Origin: Lachnospiraceae bacterium
GTDB taxonomy: Bacteria; Bacillota; Clostridia; Lachnospirales; Lachnospiraceae
Direction of reading: 5' to 3'
DNA: 64,000 bases
Assembly: GCA_022845895.1 (NCBI GenBank)
Contig: AP025573.1
Span: forward strand, 2,886,501-2,950,500
Shown here: positions 45,687 to 54,575 of the stretch, piece by piece
Position numbering within the stretch: the stretch's first letter is position 1
Layout of the letters: each line of letters opens with the position of its first letter
Program-made: the position numbers and the translations under genes
The notes under the pieces: generated by a model
The model's input: only the letters and a program-made list of their open reading frames with translations
Databases searched by the model: none
What the model was told of the DNA's origin: nothing

Positions 45687-45700
45687 ATTGACCGGTCAAT
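45687..45700. promoter_or_regulatory. Perfect palindrome in the hyuA leader, candidate GntR operator
   Basis: 14-bp palindrome ATTGACCGGTCAAT about 27 nt downstream of the hyu -10 box, in the early transcribed region. FadR-type GntR proteins bind short palindromes with GGTC/GACC-like halves, so the regulator at 31483-32133 is the natural candidate. Confidence 0.5.
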
Positions 45701-45726
45701 AGCCATTTCTTTTTTGATTTGATTAA

Positions 45727-45755
45727 ATATTATCACTCGCCATTTATTTTGTCAA
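45727..45755 (-). promoter_or_regulatory. Promoter of the hyu-dpp-cyu operon
   Basis: -35 TTGACA (45750-45755), 17-nt spacer, -10 TAATAT (45727-45732). The gap 45579-45921 holds this promoter, the palindrome, and the divergent cold-shock promoter. Confidence 0.78.
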
Positions 45756-45811
45756 TACAATTCTGCATATCCGATATTTTAGTAATATTGTAAAAAATAT
45801 TGTCGAATGCA

Positions 45812-45840
45812 TTGACTTTTTTATAAAAATATGCTAATCT
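45812..45840 (+). promoter_or_regulatory. Promoter of the cold-shock gene
   Basis: -35 TTGACT (45812-45817), 17-nt spacer, -10 TAATCT (45835-45840), followed by an A/T-rich leader of about 75 nt, as is common for cold-shock mRNAs. Confidence 0.7.
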
Positions 45841-45921
45841 GACGAGGTATTATCTATAGATGTAACTTATAGTTAATACGGTATCTAATTATTTATTTTT
45901 ATTTTTTATGGAGGTAACACA

Positions 45922-46122
45922 ATGAACAGAGGTACAGTAAAATGGTTCAACAACCAAAAGGGTTATGGTTTCATCTCAGATGAGACTGGCAACGATGTAT
46001 TCGTACACTACTCAGGACTGAACATGGACGGATTCAAGTCTCTGGAAGAAGGACAGGAAGTAGAGTTCGAAGTAACTGAAGGCTCTAAAGGTCCTCAGGC
46101 TGTCAACGTAACAAGAGTTTAG
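45922..46122 (+). CDS. Cold-shock protein (CspA family)
   Basis: 66-residue OB-fold nucleic-acid chaperone. RNP1 KGYGFIS (13-19) and RNP2 VFVHYS (26-31), N-terminal GTVKWFN. GGAGG lies before the ATG. Monocistronic: own promoter and strong terminator. Confidence 0.96.
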   Translation: MNRGTVKWFNNQKGYGFISDETGNDVFVHYSGLNMDGFKSLEEGQEVEFEVTEGSKGPQAVNVTRV

Positions 46123-46228
46123 TCAATTGCATTAATCAGAATTTGGATGTACCTTTTTTATATATAAAACAAGACTTGAAAGATTGATTTAGATATTAAA
46201 AAGTAATACACGAAATGAGATTAAGAGA

Positions 46229-46261
46229 AGAGGGATGTCAATTTTGACATCCCTCTTTTTT
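46229..46261 (+). terminator. Terminator of the cold-shock gene
   Basis: 12-bp perfect stem AGAGGGATGTCA/TGACATCCCTCT with a 4-nt loop and six following T. It may also work for the convergent ACT gene, since runs of A flank the other side only weakly. Confidence 0.92.
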
Positions 46262-46265
46262 GTCA

Positions 46266-46709
46266 TTACATATTCGCCCTATACGCCTCATCCGCGCTAT
46301 ACACGTCAAATCCGCTGCCCTTCAGGATATCGATGACCCTCGCCGGATCGTCGCTTTTGAGCACCGCAGCCGCATCGCTTCCGTTGGCAAACGCGTACAT
46401 ATATTCTATATTGACTTCACCTTCTACGATCTGGTGCATCGCTTTGCTCAGGGAACCGGTAGCGTGGGGCACGCGCAGCGCCACTACATCTGTCAGCATA
46501 GCCGTAATATCCGCTTCCTTCAGAACCGCCCTTCCTTTGTGGGGATCGGACACGATCATCCGGAGCATTCCGTAGTCGGATGTGTCTGCCAGGCTGAGAG
46601 CTACTATATTCACTCCGCCTTCCGCAAGTATGGCAAGCACTTCGTCAAGTCGGCCCTCCCTGTTTTCCAAAAATACTGATAACTGCTGTACTGTATTACT
46701 CATACCCAT
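46266..46709 (-). CDS. Tandem ACT-domain protein
   Basis: 147 residues with two ACT repeats (about 6-72 and 76-145), recognised by QLSVFLENREGRLDEVLAILAEGGVNI and the later GEVNIEYMYAFA. ACT repeats bind amino acids. Last gene of the aromatic-acid operon, after a phenylacetate-CoA ligase gene; clostridial pairs of this sort are common. Probably an aromatic amino-acid sensor or allosteric partner; no enzymatic domain. Confidence 0.85.
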   Translation of the reverse strand: MGMSNTVQQLSVFLENREGRLDEVLAILAEGGVNIVALSLADTSDYGMLRMIVSDPHKGRAVLKEADITAMLTDVVALRVPHATGSLSKAMHQIVEGEVNIEYMYAFANGSDAAAVLKSDDPARVIDILKGSGFDVYSADEAYRANM

Positions 46710-46726
46710 CTCTTTTCCCTTCCTTC

Positions 46727-48058
46727 TTACAAGTCTCTCTTGTCGATGACACGCTTTGCCTTGCCTTCGCTTCGTTCTATCGTCTTAGGCTCAACGAGCT
46801 TCACCCTCGCGGATACGCCGAGCGCCTGTTTCAGAGCCGCCCCGACCTTATTCTTCAGTTCATCCAGCTTACGGATCTCGTCCGAGAAGTATCGTTCATC
46901 TACTTCCACCATAACAGTCAGGACATCGAGATTGTTCTCCCGCTCCACGATCATCAGATAATGTGGTGCCACGCCGCCACCCATGGAGAGCAGCGCTGTC
47001 TCTACCTGTGTCGGGAATACATTGACGCCGCGTATAACTTTCATATCATCCGTACGTCCGGTGAACTTCTGGATTCTCGGCAGTGTCCTTCCACATTCGC
47101 ACGTGTTGTATTCAATGCTGGTCAGATCCTTCGTCCTGTAACGAATCAGCGGCATACCCTCTTTGGCAAGCGTGGTGAATACGAGCTCTCCCGTCTCGTT
47201 GTCCGCGCATGGGGTATCATCTCCCGGATTCAGAATCTCAGGATAGAAATAGTCTTCATACACGTGGAGCCCTTTGTGGTGGATACAGTCCATGGCAACC
47301 CCTGGTCCTGTAATCTCGCACAGCCCGTAGATATCGAAGCTGTTGATATGCAGGATGCCTTCGATCTTCTTGCGCATCTCATCTGTCCACGGCTCTGCGC
47401 CATTGATGCTCGCCTTAATCTGCAGACGGTCCACAATTCCGGCTTCCTGCGCCGCCTCTGCCAGATAGAGCGCATAGGACGGCGTGCAGGCGAATGCCGT
47501 CGCGCCGAAGTCCTCCATGCACATGAGCTGGCGCTTCGTGTTGCCGGATGACATAGGTATCGCCATCGCCCCGAGTGCCTTCGCCCCGAGATCCAGGCCC
47601 ATGCCTCCGGTGAACAGGCCATATCCGTAACATACGTGGATGCGGTCAGCCTCTGTAAGTCCTGCCATCGTAAGCCCTCTGGCGACACATTCGCCCCATA
47701 CGTCCACATCGTTCTGCGTATAAGAAGCCAGGGTAAGCTTCCCTGTCGTCCCGGATGTCCCCTGCACTCTCGCAATCTTCTCCTGAGGGACTGCCAGAAG
47801 CCCGAACGGATAGTTGTCCCTCAGGTCCTCCTTTGTCGTGAACGGGAGCTTGCCGATATCTTCGATACCTTTGATATCACCAGGCTCCACCCCGATCTCA
47901 TCCATCTTCTTCCGGTAGAACTCCACATTCTCATATACGTTCTTTACCTGTTGTACGAGACGTACGCTTTGAAGCGCGCTCATCTCATCCCTGCTCATAC
48001 ACTCTATCTTCGGGTCTCTGATCTTTTCCTTCCAGTCTTTTAATGCTACTCCTGCCAT
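46727..48058 (-). CDS. Phenylacetate-CoA ligase family (second copy)
   Basis: 443-residue adenylate-forming enzyme. P-loop VQGTSGTTGKLTLASYTQND (about 98-117), GLCEITGPGVAMD, YRTKDLTSI and C-terminal PKTIERSEGKAKRVID with the catalytic Lys region. In amino-acid-fermenting anaerobes such enzymes can run as acyl-CoA synthetases making ATP from aryl-acetyl-CoA produced by IorAB. 24 nt after the other ACT gene. Preferred aryl group unknown. Confidence 0.9.
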   Translation of the reverse strand: MAGVALKDWKEKIRDPKIECMSRDEMSALQSVRLVQQVKNVYENVEFYRKKMDEIGVEPGDIKGIEDIGKLPFTTKEDLRDNYPFGLLAVPQEKIARVQGTSGTTGKLTLASYTQNDVDVWGECVARGLTMAGLTEADRIHVCYGYGLFTGGMGLDLGAKALGAMAIPMSSGNTKRQLMCMEDFGATAFACTPSYALYLAEAAQEAGIVDRLQIKASINGAEPWTDEMRKKIEGILHINSFDIYGLCEITGPGVAMDCIHHKGLHVYEDYFYPEILNPGDDTPCADNETGELVFTTLAKEGMPLIRYRTKDLTSIEYNTCECGRTLPRIQKFTGRTDDMKVIRGVNVFPTQVETALLSMGGGVAPHYLMIVERENNLDVLTVMVEVDERYFSDEIRKLDELKNKVGAALKQALGVSARVKLVEPKTIERSEGKAKRVIDKRDL

Positions 48059-48082
48059 GTCAATCTACTCCTATTCTTAATT

Positions 48083-48502
48083 TTATAAATCTGATTCCTC
48101 TACCATCTTCACACCTGCATCCTTAAGAATCTGAGCTGCTCCCTCATAGTCATCCGTACTGAATACCAGAACTGGCGCTTTTCCTTCGCGGATTACAAAT
48201 GAATAGATGTAGTTTACATTTATTCTGCCTTCTGCAAGTATTGCCAACATCTGATTGAGATTGCCTTTCTTATCTTCCAGTTCCACGCCTATGACGTCAT
48301 GAAGCCTGACGACAAATCCCTTTTCAGTCAAACTCCCCTTCGCCTCTGCTGGCTTATCGACTACGAGACGAAGGATACCAAACTCCGGCGTGTCGAAAGA
48401 CGCGACAGCCCGGATATTGATGTGCGCCTCTGTGAGACGGGACGTAACATCCATAAGGCTTCCCGGCTTGTTCTCCACGAATACTGATAATTGCCTGATC
48501 AT
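48083..48502 (-). CDS. Tandem ACT-domain protein
   Basis: 139 residues, two ACT repeats starting MIRQLSVFVENKPGSLMDVTSRLTEAHINI and KGNLNQMLAILAEGRINVNYIYSF. Related to the 147-residue ACT protein at the operon end. Between iorB and the second ligase gene, so each ligase gene has an ACT neighbour in the operon. Confidence 0.86.
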   Translation of the reverse strand: MIRQLSVFVENKPGSLMDVTSRLTEAHINIRAVASFDTPEFGILRLVVDKPAEAKGSLTEKGFVVRLHDVIGVELEDKKGNLNQMLAILAEGRINVNYIYSFVIREGKAPVLVFSTDDYEGAAQILKDAGVKMVEESDL

Positions 48503-48542
48503 ACCACACCTCCTTAATTTTAATCAGGTACGCCGGGGACTT

Positions 48543-49121
48543 CTATCTGGCTTCCAGATGATATCCCACATCAAAGGCCTGCTTGTTTATATCAACCGTT
48601 TTCGGCGGCACTGTCTTTTCTATCACGTCGTACCACTGCTCTTTGGTAAAGTCCATGTGCCTCGCCGCGACGCCGAGCACAATCATGTTAAATACTCTGG
48701 AGTTGCCGAGCTTCCTGGATTCTTCTGTAGCATTGACGCTGTATAGCCTGTACTCTTTTCCAAGTTCTTCCAATATATTGTCCGGATATTCTGCAGCGCC
48801 GATGACGACCGGCATAGGATCGATTCTCCAGTCATTTACAATCAGGGCCCCATCCTTTTTGAGATAGTGCGCGTACCGGTAAGCCTCAAGCCGCTCAAAG
48901 GCGATGACGATATCTGCCAGGCCTTCTTCTACAATCGGCTCTGCAACCTTATCACCATAGCGGACGAAGGTGACGACACTTCCGCCCCGCTGTGCCATTC
49001 CGTGCACTTCTGAAAGTTTGACATCATAGCCCATGCCTATCGCAAGTCCACCGAGTATCCTGCTTGTGAGCAGCGTTCCCTGGCCGCCCACACCAACTAT
49101 CATAATATTTTTTGCCGTCAT
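48543..49121 (-). CDS. iorB: Indolepyruvate:ferredoxin oxidoreductase, beta subunit
   Basis: 192-residue gamma-type oxidoreductase domain. N-terminal NIMIVGVGGQGTLLTSRILGGLA and HGMAQRGGSVVTFVRYG motifs. With IorA it oxidatively decarboxylates aryl-pyruvates (from Trp, Tyr, Phe) to aryl-acetyl-CoA, reducing ferredoxin. Its ATG overlaps the iorA stop by one base. Confidence 0.95.
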   Translation of the reverse strand: MTAKNIMIVGVGGQGTLLTSRILGGLAIGMGYDVKLSEVHGMAQRGGSVVTFVRYGDKVAEPIVEEGLADIVIAFERLEAYRYAHYLKKDGALIVNDWRIDPMPVVIGAAEYPDNILEELGKEYRLYSVNATEESRKLGNSRVFNMIVLGVAARHMDFTKEQWYDVIEKTVPPKTVDINKQAFDVGYHLEAR

Positions 49122-50875
49122 TATCTGTCACCTGCCTTTACTAATTCTATCGCATCGAACTTACATAAGTCCTCGCACAAGCCGCAGCCGGTACACATCG
49201 TATCGTCGATATGTATCGTTCCGTCCCCGTTTCTCGTCATGGCCGGACATCCCGGCTTCATGCACATCCCGCATTTCCTGCACTTGTCCTCATGGGCAAC
49301 GTAGACCGGCTTTCTGGCCTTGCTCAGCAGCACGCACGGTGATTTCGTGATAATGACCGACACTTCATCCCTGGCAGTCTCTTCTTTGATGACTTTTTCG
49401 AGCGTCTCTATATCAAATGCATTGACTTCCACCACATTTTTGACACCCATGGCCCGGCACAGTCCCGGTATGTCCATCGCATATGTCGGGTCTCCCTGCA
49501 GCGTCTTTCCCGTTGCCGCGTGGTCCTGATGCCCGGTCATCCCTGTCGTGGAATTATCAAGTATCATGACCGTTCCTGTCGCATTGTTGTACATCATGTT
49601 CATGAGGGAATTGATACCTGTATGTAAGAAGGTCGAATCACCAATCACCGCAACCCAGTTCTTGATATACTCTTTTCCCTTCGCTTTTTCCATCCCGTGG
49701 AGGCTGGAGATGCTCGCCCCCATACATATCGTAGTGTCCACTACGCTTAGCGGGGCAACCGCTCCGAGCGTATAGCATCCGATATCACCGGCAGCATGCA
49801 TCTTAAGCTTCTGAAGCACATAGAACACGCTCCGGTGTGGACATCCGGGACATAATATCGGCGGACGCATCGGCGCCGGCTTCGGAGCCGCAATCTCAAG
49901 CTTCTGCCCGAGAACCGCCGTGCGTATCATGTTGGCGCTGTACTCGCCCTGTACGGTAAATATCTCCTTGCCGATGGCCTCTATCCCCCATGACTTCACC
50001 TGCTCTTCAATCACCGGGTCAAGCTCTTCCACGATATAAAGCTTATCTACCTTGGACGCGAAGTCCTCTATCATCTTTCTCGGCAGAGGATTGACCATGC
50101 CGAGCTTCAGCACGGACGCCTCCGGCATCGCCTCTTTCACATACTGGTAAGGAATACCGCTCGTGATGACTCCGATACCGGTATCCCTGATTTCCACCGT
50201 GTTGATGGGCAGAGTCTCCGCAGCTTCTGCCAGCTCTGAGTTCCTCTTCTCGATCTCCACGTGCCGGAGCTTTGCATTCCCCGGCATCATGACTGTCTTT
50301 CTGACATCCTTGACATAAGGCCGGTCTTCGACAGCCTCGCGTTCTTTCAGTTCTACAAGCCCCTGGGAATGCGCCAATCTTGTCGTGATGCGGAATACGA
50401 AAGGACGGTCGTACTTCTCGCTCAGTTCAAACGCTGCCTTCATATACTCCTTCGCCTCAGCGCTGTCGGCAGGCTCCAGCACAGGAAGCTGGGCCGCGCG
50501 GGCAACCATACGGGTATCCTGCTCATTCTGGGAACTGTACAGCCCCGGGTCGTCAGCCACGACGATGACCATACCTCCGTTCACACCCATATACGATACC
50601 GTATAAGCCGGGTCGGCCGCCACATTGAATCCGACGTGCTTCATACAGGCCATGGAACGCACCCCTGAGACAGAGGCTCCAATCGCCACCTCTGTCGCTA
50701 CTTTTTCATTCGGCGACCACTCACAGTACAAGGCATCTTTATACTGGACGAGATACTCGCTGATCTCCGTACTCGGCGTGCCCGGATAAGCCGCAGACAC
50801 CTTCACCCCTGCTTCATATGCCCCTCTGGCAATGGCTTCATTGCCGAGCATTACTACTTTTTTTCCCTCTGACAT
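49121..50875 (-). CDS. iorA: Indolepyruvate:ferredoxin oxidoreductase, alpha subunit
   Basis: 584 residues. N-terminal pyrimidine domain GNEAIARGAYEAGVKVSAAYPGTPSTEI, TPP-binding CPGCPHR and GDSTFLHTGINSLMNMMYNN with ILDNSTTGMTGHQ, and two C-terminal 4Fe-4S motifs (CRKCGMCMKPGCP and CTGCGLCEDLCKF, about 530-577). 3 nt after the first ligase gene. The ferredoxin product is oxygen-sensitive, fitting an anaerobe. Confidence 0.96.
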   Translation of the reverse strand: MSEGKKVVMLGNEAIARGAYEAGVKVSAAYPGTPSTEISEYLVQYKDALYCEWSPNEKVATEVAIGASVSGVRSMACMKHVGFNVAADPAYTVSYMGVNGGMVIVVADDPGLYSSQNEQDTRMVARAAQLPVLEPADSAEAKEYMKAAFELSEKYDRPFVFRITTRLAHSQGLVELKEREAVEDRPYVKDVRKTVMMPGNAKLRHVEIEKRNSELAEAAETLPINTVEIRDTGIGVITSGIPYQYVKEAMPEASVLKLGMVNPLPRKMIEDFASKVDKLYIVEELDPVIEEQVKSWGIEAIGKEIFTVQGEYSANMIRTAVLGQKLEIAAPKPAPMRPPILCPGCPHRSVFYVLQKLKMHAAGDIGCYTLGAVAPLSVVDTTICMGASISSLHGMEKAKGKEYIKNWVAVIGDSTFLHTGINSLMNMMYNNATGTVMILDNSTTGMTGHQDHAATGKTLQGDPTYAMDIPGLCRAMGVKNVVEVNAFDIETLEKVIKEETARDEVSVIITKSPCVLLSKARKPVYVAHEDKCRKCGMCMKPGCPAMTRNGDGTIHIDDTMCTGCGLCEDLCKFDAIELVKAGDR

Positions 50876-50878
50876 ATC

Positions 50879-52189
50879 TTATAGTCCATCCTTTCTCATA
50901 TCGGTTACTCTCTTGGCCTTCCCCTCGAATCTCTGCAGAGAATACGGGGCGACAAGCTTAATCTGGGTCGCAAGGCCAAGCTGCGCCTTCAGTCCCTTCT
51001 TAATCCGCTGTTCCAGCTCGCTCAGCTTGCTGTAGCTGTCTAACAGCCGGTCATCTATCAGTTCTACCGTTATCGTCATCACATCCAGACGGTTCTTCCG
51101 CTCTAGGACAATCTCGTAATGGGGCCCTATCTCAGGAACCTGAAGCAGGACTTCCTCAATCTGTGTCGGGAATACGTTGACGCCCCGGATGACAAGCATA
51201 TCGTCCGCACGCCCGGACAGGTTTTCCATCCGCACGGTCGTCCGGCCGCACGCACACGGTTCGTACATCAGCCTGGTCAGATCGCCGGTACGATATCTCA
51301 CTAGCGGAAGCGCTTCTTTGCCGAGACAGGTCACGACCAATTCTCCGTGTTCCCCCGGTGGGAGCACCTCGCCCGTCTCAGGATCGATCACCTCCGGTAT
51401 GAACCAGTCCTCGTTCACATGCATCCCGCACAGGCTCTCGCATTCACCCGCCACGCCGGGGCCGCACAGCTCGCTCATACCGTAGTTCTGGGTACACAGG
51501 AACTGCTCCCCCCACACTTTGTGCATCTCATCTCTCATCGGCTCTGTCATGCCCTCGCCGCCGAACAGTCCGATATGCACCATCAGGTCTCTGGAAGGGT
51601 CTATCCCCCTCGCCCTGATCTCTTCACCGAGGTGAAGCGCATAGGACGGAGTCGCTACGAGGAGCGTCGTGCCCATATCCTGCATGAACATGATCTGCTT
51701 CTTCGTATTGCCCGAAGACATCGGAATGACGGAGGCTCCTAGCATCTCCAGGCCGCCGTGGAGTCCGAGCGCACCTGTAAACGTCCCGTATCCGAATGCG
51801 ATCTGCGCCACATCGTCCGGTGTGGCACCGCCCATACAGGCAATCCTTGCCACGTTGTTGAGCCATACGTCCAGATCCTTCTTCGTATAGCCTACTACCG
51901 TGGGCTTTCCGGTCGTACCGGAGCTGGCGTGGAAACGCACCAGTTCCTTTTTATCTACCGCAAATAGTCCCATGGGATAATTGTCTCTGAAATCTGCCTT
52001 ATATGTAAATGGAAGCTTCTGCAAATCTGTCAGGCTGTTGATATCATCAGGTTTTACGCCTGCCTCATCCATCTTCTTACGGTACGGCACTGATCTTTCA
52101 TAGATGTAGTACACCGTCTCCTTAAGCTTATCAAGCTGGATATCCTCTATCTCGGCTCTCGGCAGGGTCTCTTCTTTCGCCCAAATCAT
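50879..52189 (-). CDS. Phenylacetate-CoA ligase family (first copy)
   Basis: 436 residues, same family as the copy at 46727 but clearly diverged. P-loop FHASSGTTGKPTVVGYTKKD, MSELCGPGVAGECE, YRTGDLTRL and YSLQRFEGKAKRVTD. Opens the operon PCL-iorA-iorB-ACT-PCL-ACT. Two ligases may split the work between phenyl, hydroxyphenyl and indole acids. GGAGG precedes the ATG. Confidence 0.92.
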   Translation of the reverse strand: MIWAKEETLPRAEIEDIQLDKLKETVYYIYERSVPYRKKMDEAGVKPDDINSLTDLQKLPFTYKADFRDNYPMGLFAVDKKELVRFHASSGTTGKPTVVGYTKKDLDVWLNNVARIACMGGATPDDVAQIAFGYGTFTGALGLHGGLEMLGASVIPMSSGNTKKQIMFMQDMGTTLLVATPSYALHLGEEIRARGIDPSRDLMVHIGLFGGEGMTEPMRDEMHKVWGEQFLCTQNYGMSELCGPGVAGECESLCGMHVNEDWFIPEVIDPETGEVLPPGEHGELVVTCLGKEALPLVRYRTGDLTRLMYEPCACGRTTVRMENLSGRADDMLVIRGVNVFPTQIEEVLLQVPEIGPHYEIVLERKNRLDVMTITVELIDDRLLDSYSKLSELEQRIKKGLKAQLGLATQIKLVAPYSLQRFEGKAKRVTDMRKDGL

Positions 52190-52224
52190 GTTATTTCCTC
52201 CTTCATACCATACATGCTTTTTTT

Positions 52225-52253
52225 AGTATAGCACATTGCTTTCACGGATTAAA
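52225..52253 (-). promoter_or_regulatory. Possible promoter of the ior operon
   Basis: -10 TATACT (52225-52230) with a poor -35 TTTAAT (52248-52253) at 17-nt spacing. Only the -10 is convincing. Confidence 0.4.
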
Positions 52254-52256
52254 GCA

Positions 52257-52997
52257 TTAATTTGCGAAAAATCTTTCCCTTTCAGAAATTTCCTGATACA
52301 GCTCCCTTGTCTTTGAAGTTGTCTTTCCGTTGATTACGACCGTACCATATACCGTCTCCATGACGACATATTCATGGCAGTCTGTATACGAGTATAGATG
52401 GTATGCGCCAAACTCGCTGTTCTTAAAGCCGCCCGCCTGAATCCGGAAGCTGCCGATGCCCCCGGTGCGCCTTCCCACGTCCATGTCATCTTCATATGCC
52501 ACGGATCTGATATCTTCGTATTCCACCCTTTTATTCCCTATAACAGAAGTGTGGATATTCATACCGTCCATTTCAAACCGTACGTTCACATCACCTGTAT
52601 AAAGCGCAGCTGCCACGAGAAGACCGATTGCCACAAGCACCGCCACCGTGACCTTCGTCATGAACGTATCTTTCTTTCTTGCCGCAGACGTCGTTCCCGG
52701 CACCTTCTTCCTGCAAATTGTATTCGTCGCTATGACAAGGAAGATGACGACACCGAAGATTCCGACCGGCATAATCCATCTCAATCCGCGGGGCAGATCA
52801 TATTCATACACATTGCATAGCAGAAGTATGACTGTTATGACGGACATGCCTGCCCCCATGACACGGCAGAGCTTCTTCTCATCGTACTTTGCCTTCTCCT
52901 CTATATCTGCCGTATTATAGCCCGCTATGAGAAAGCTGCCCCTTCCGGACAGCAGTACTATGGATAACAGCGCAAATATAGCCGTTAAAATCCACAT
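52257..52997 (-). CDS. DUF3784-type membrane protein with a C-terminal PH-like domain
   Basis: 246 residues. N-terminal helix pair with RGSFLIAGYNTADIEEKAKYDEKKLCRVMGA (DUF3784 pattern), four hydrophobic segments up to about 145, then a soluble domain of about 100 residues rich in beta strands with YEDIRSVAYEDD and ending in strand-turn repeats, as in bacterial PH domains. No function known to me. Stand-alone between the ior operon and the flavin protein. Confidence 0.6.
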   Translation of the reverse strand: MWILTAIFALLSIVLLSGRGSFLIAGYNTADIEEKAKYDEKKLCRVMGAGMSVITVILLLCNVYEYDLPRGLRWIMPVGIFGVVIFLVIATNTICRKKVPGTTSAARKKDTFMTKVTVAVLVAIGLLVAAALYTGDVNVRFEMDGMNIHTSVIGNKRVEYEDIRSVAYEDDMDVGRRTGGIGSFRIQAGGFKNSEFGAYHLYSYTDCHEYVVMETVYGTVVINGKTTSKTRELYQEISERERFFAN

Positions 52998-53015
52998 ATT
53001 CTCACCTCTCTATCA

Positions 53016-53495
53016 TCAGTTGGTGCCATCGTGGTGCTTGCAGGCATATTCCTCAAGCTCAACTTTTATGACCGCCACGGCATTGATCCATTTCTCATCG
53101 AAGTTATCAAAGTCTTTTCCGGTCTGATGCTTCATGATTACCTTCAGCGCCTTCAGCTTTTCCTTGGCGTCCTCCTCTATCACAGCCCTGCCTGTACCGA
53201 TAAGGCTTGCGAAGCAGAAGCTGTGGCTGCATGGCTTCTCTGCCGACATAAGCCCGTGCCTGCAGTCAAGTTCTATGCCTACGTCCGGATTCTCTCTGAG
53301 CACTTCCATCTTTCTTCCGACCTTTGAGCTGTGCAGGTAAAAGGTAAGCTTTCTGTCCTCACATAGATAGCCGAAATTCATCGGCACTATGTACACGCTT
53401 CCCTTGTCACAGAGCCCAATCCGGCACACGCTGCACTCGTCAATTACCTTGCATATCTCCGTCATATCCTTGATTTCCCGTTTTGGTCTTCTCAT
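53016..53495 (-). CDS. Pyridoxamine-5'-phosphate oxidase-like flavoprotein (NimA/5-nitroimidazole-resistance type)
   Basis: 159 residues from the ATG at 53495 (MRRPKREIKDM), which fits the family N-terminus; ATGs at 53501 and 53504 are nearer to AAGGA and cannot be excluded. Split-barrel FMN fold: CSVCRIGLCDKGSVYIVPMNFGYL, FYLHSSKVGRKMEVLRENPDVGIELD, FASLIGTGRAVI. Relatives reduce small compounds or bind flavin; some confer nitroimidazole resistance. Function here is unproven. Confidence 0.82.
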   Translation of the reverse strand: MRRPKREIKDMTEICKVIDECSVCRIGLCDKGSVYIVPMNFGYLCEDRKLTFYLHSSKVGRKMEVLRENPDVGIELDCRHGLMSAEKPCSHSFCFASLIGTGRAVIEEDAKEKLKALKVIMKHQTGKDFDNFDEKWINAVAVIKVELEEYACKHHDGTN

Positions 53496-53572
53496 CGTCA
53501 TCATCCATCCTTCTTGATTTTTTTAGCTGAAGCGGCTGCCCGCACGTTATAATTTCAATTATAATAAGAAAG

Positions 53573-53602
53573 CTCCCATATTTCAATGTGAAATCATGGG
53601 AG
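53573..53602 (-). terminator. Terminator of the FHA-ABC exporter operon
   Basis: Stem CTCCCAT/ATGGGAG with an inner ATTTCA/TGAAAT stem, followed on the minus strand by CTTTCTTATT. It lies 40 nt after the permease stop. Confidence 0.82.
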
Positions 53603-53642
53603 TTACGTTATTCCGTATTATCATCAGCCCTCTTCCTGCCTG

Positions 53643-54572
53643 TCACCTCTTGTCCCGGTCTATGAATTCCAGGCTGATGGCCGCAATCAGGGCATATGCT
53701 GCCGCAAAGACCAGCAGATAGCCCCATCTGCGGTATACAAGCTCCGCTTTATATTCATATATCCTGCGGTATGTATAGTCATGCAGGAAACTTTCCACCG
53801 CAGTGTGGATATCATCTGTTAGCTTGTCCGGAAGTAAATCCATCAGCTCTTCCACTCCTTCTATACTCTCGAACATTTCTATCTCCGAGTCTAGCAGTTC
53901 CGACGGTATCTCGTTCATATCAGACTCTATGCACAGGACTCTCTGTCCCCACTTGCTCACAGTCAGGTCTGAGATTATCCTTGCGTTACCGGTAATCGGG
54001 AAGATAGAACCAGAAAAGATAAGCTGTATGATAAGCAGGAACGGCATGACCGTCATAGCAGCCGTCGTGCTCTTTACGAGAGACGACACGGCAAGCCCGA
54101 GCATGTCAGATGAAAAGAGAATCAATAGCATCGTGATATAAAAGTCTGCATAAAAGCTCCCCGTCACGAGACCTTTGTCTGGAAAATCCATAAAAAGCCC
54201 ATAGATGGACGTCATGAGCAGCGCCTGCACGGCACAGATGACTCCCTGGCAGATTACATGGGCACCAATATAAGCAGACATATGAAGGCCCGTACGGTGT
54301 TCTCTCTTGATAATCTGCCTCTCCCGGCACACCGTCTGGATCGAATTAAAGATGCCAATCCAGATGCCGGCTGATACGATGGCGAAAAATCCGGAACGGG
54401 TCCCTTCCTTTTTTAAAAACATCGTATCCCCAAGTACAAGTGACAGAAGAAGGGTGACTATCACTGCGAATACAATCCCTTTCCAGTCCTTCTCATTCTT
54501 AAATATCCGGAAAAACTTACCTACATACACTTTCGTCTGCCCAAGGCGGCCTTCTCTTCTCTCTCTGTCCAT
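53643..54572 (-). CDS. ABC-2 type transporter permease
   Basis: 309 residues. About six hydrophobic segments: one near 35-55, four between 65 and 200, and one at the C-terminus; a long soluble loop (about 205-275) lies outside the membrane core. ERQIIKREHRTGLHMSAYIGAHVICQG is the amphipathic coupling region of ABCG-type permeases. Its start is 3 nt after the FHA-ATPase stop, so the two make one exporter. Cargo unknown. Confidence 0.82.
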   Translation of the reverse strand: MDRERREGRLGQTKVYVGKFFRIFKNEKDWKGIVFAVIVTLLLSLVLGDTMFLKKEGTRSGFFAIVSAGIWIGIFNSIQTVCRERQIIKREHRTGLHMSAYIGAHVICQGVICAVQALLMTSIYGLFMDFPDKGLVTGSFYADFYITMLLILFSSDMLGLAVSSLVKSTTAAMTVMPFLLIIQLIFSGSIFPITGNARIISDLTVSKWGQRVLCIESDMNEIPSELLDSEIEMFESIEGVEELMDLLPDKLTDDIHTAVESFLHDYTYRRIYEYKAELVYRRWGYLLVFAAAYALIAAISLEFIDRDKR

Positions 54573-54575
54573 TCC

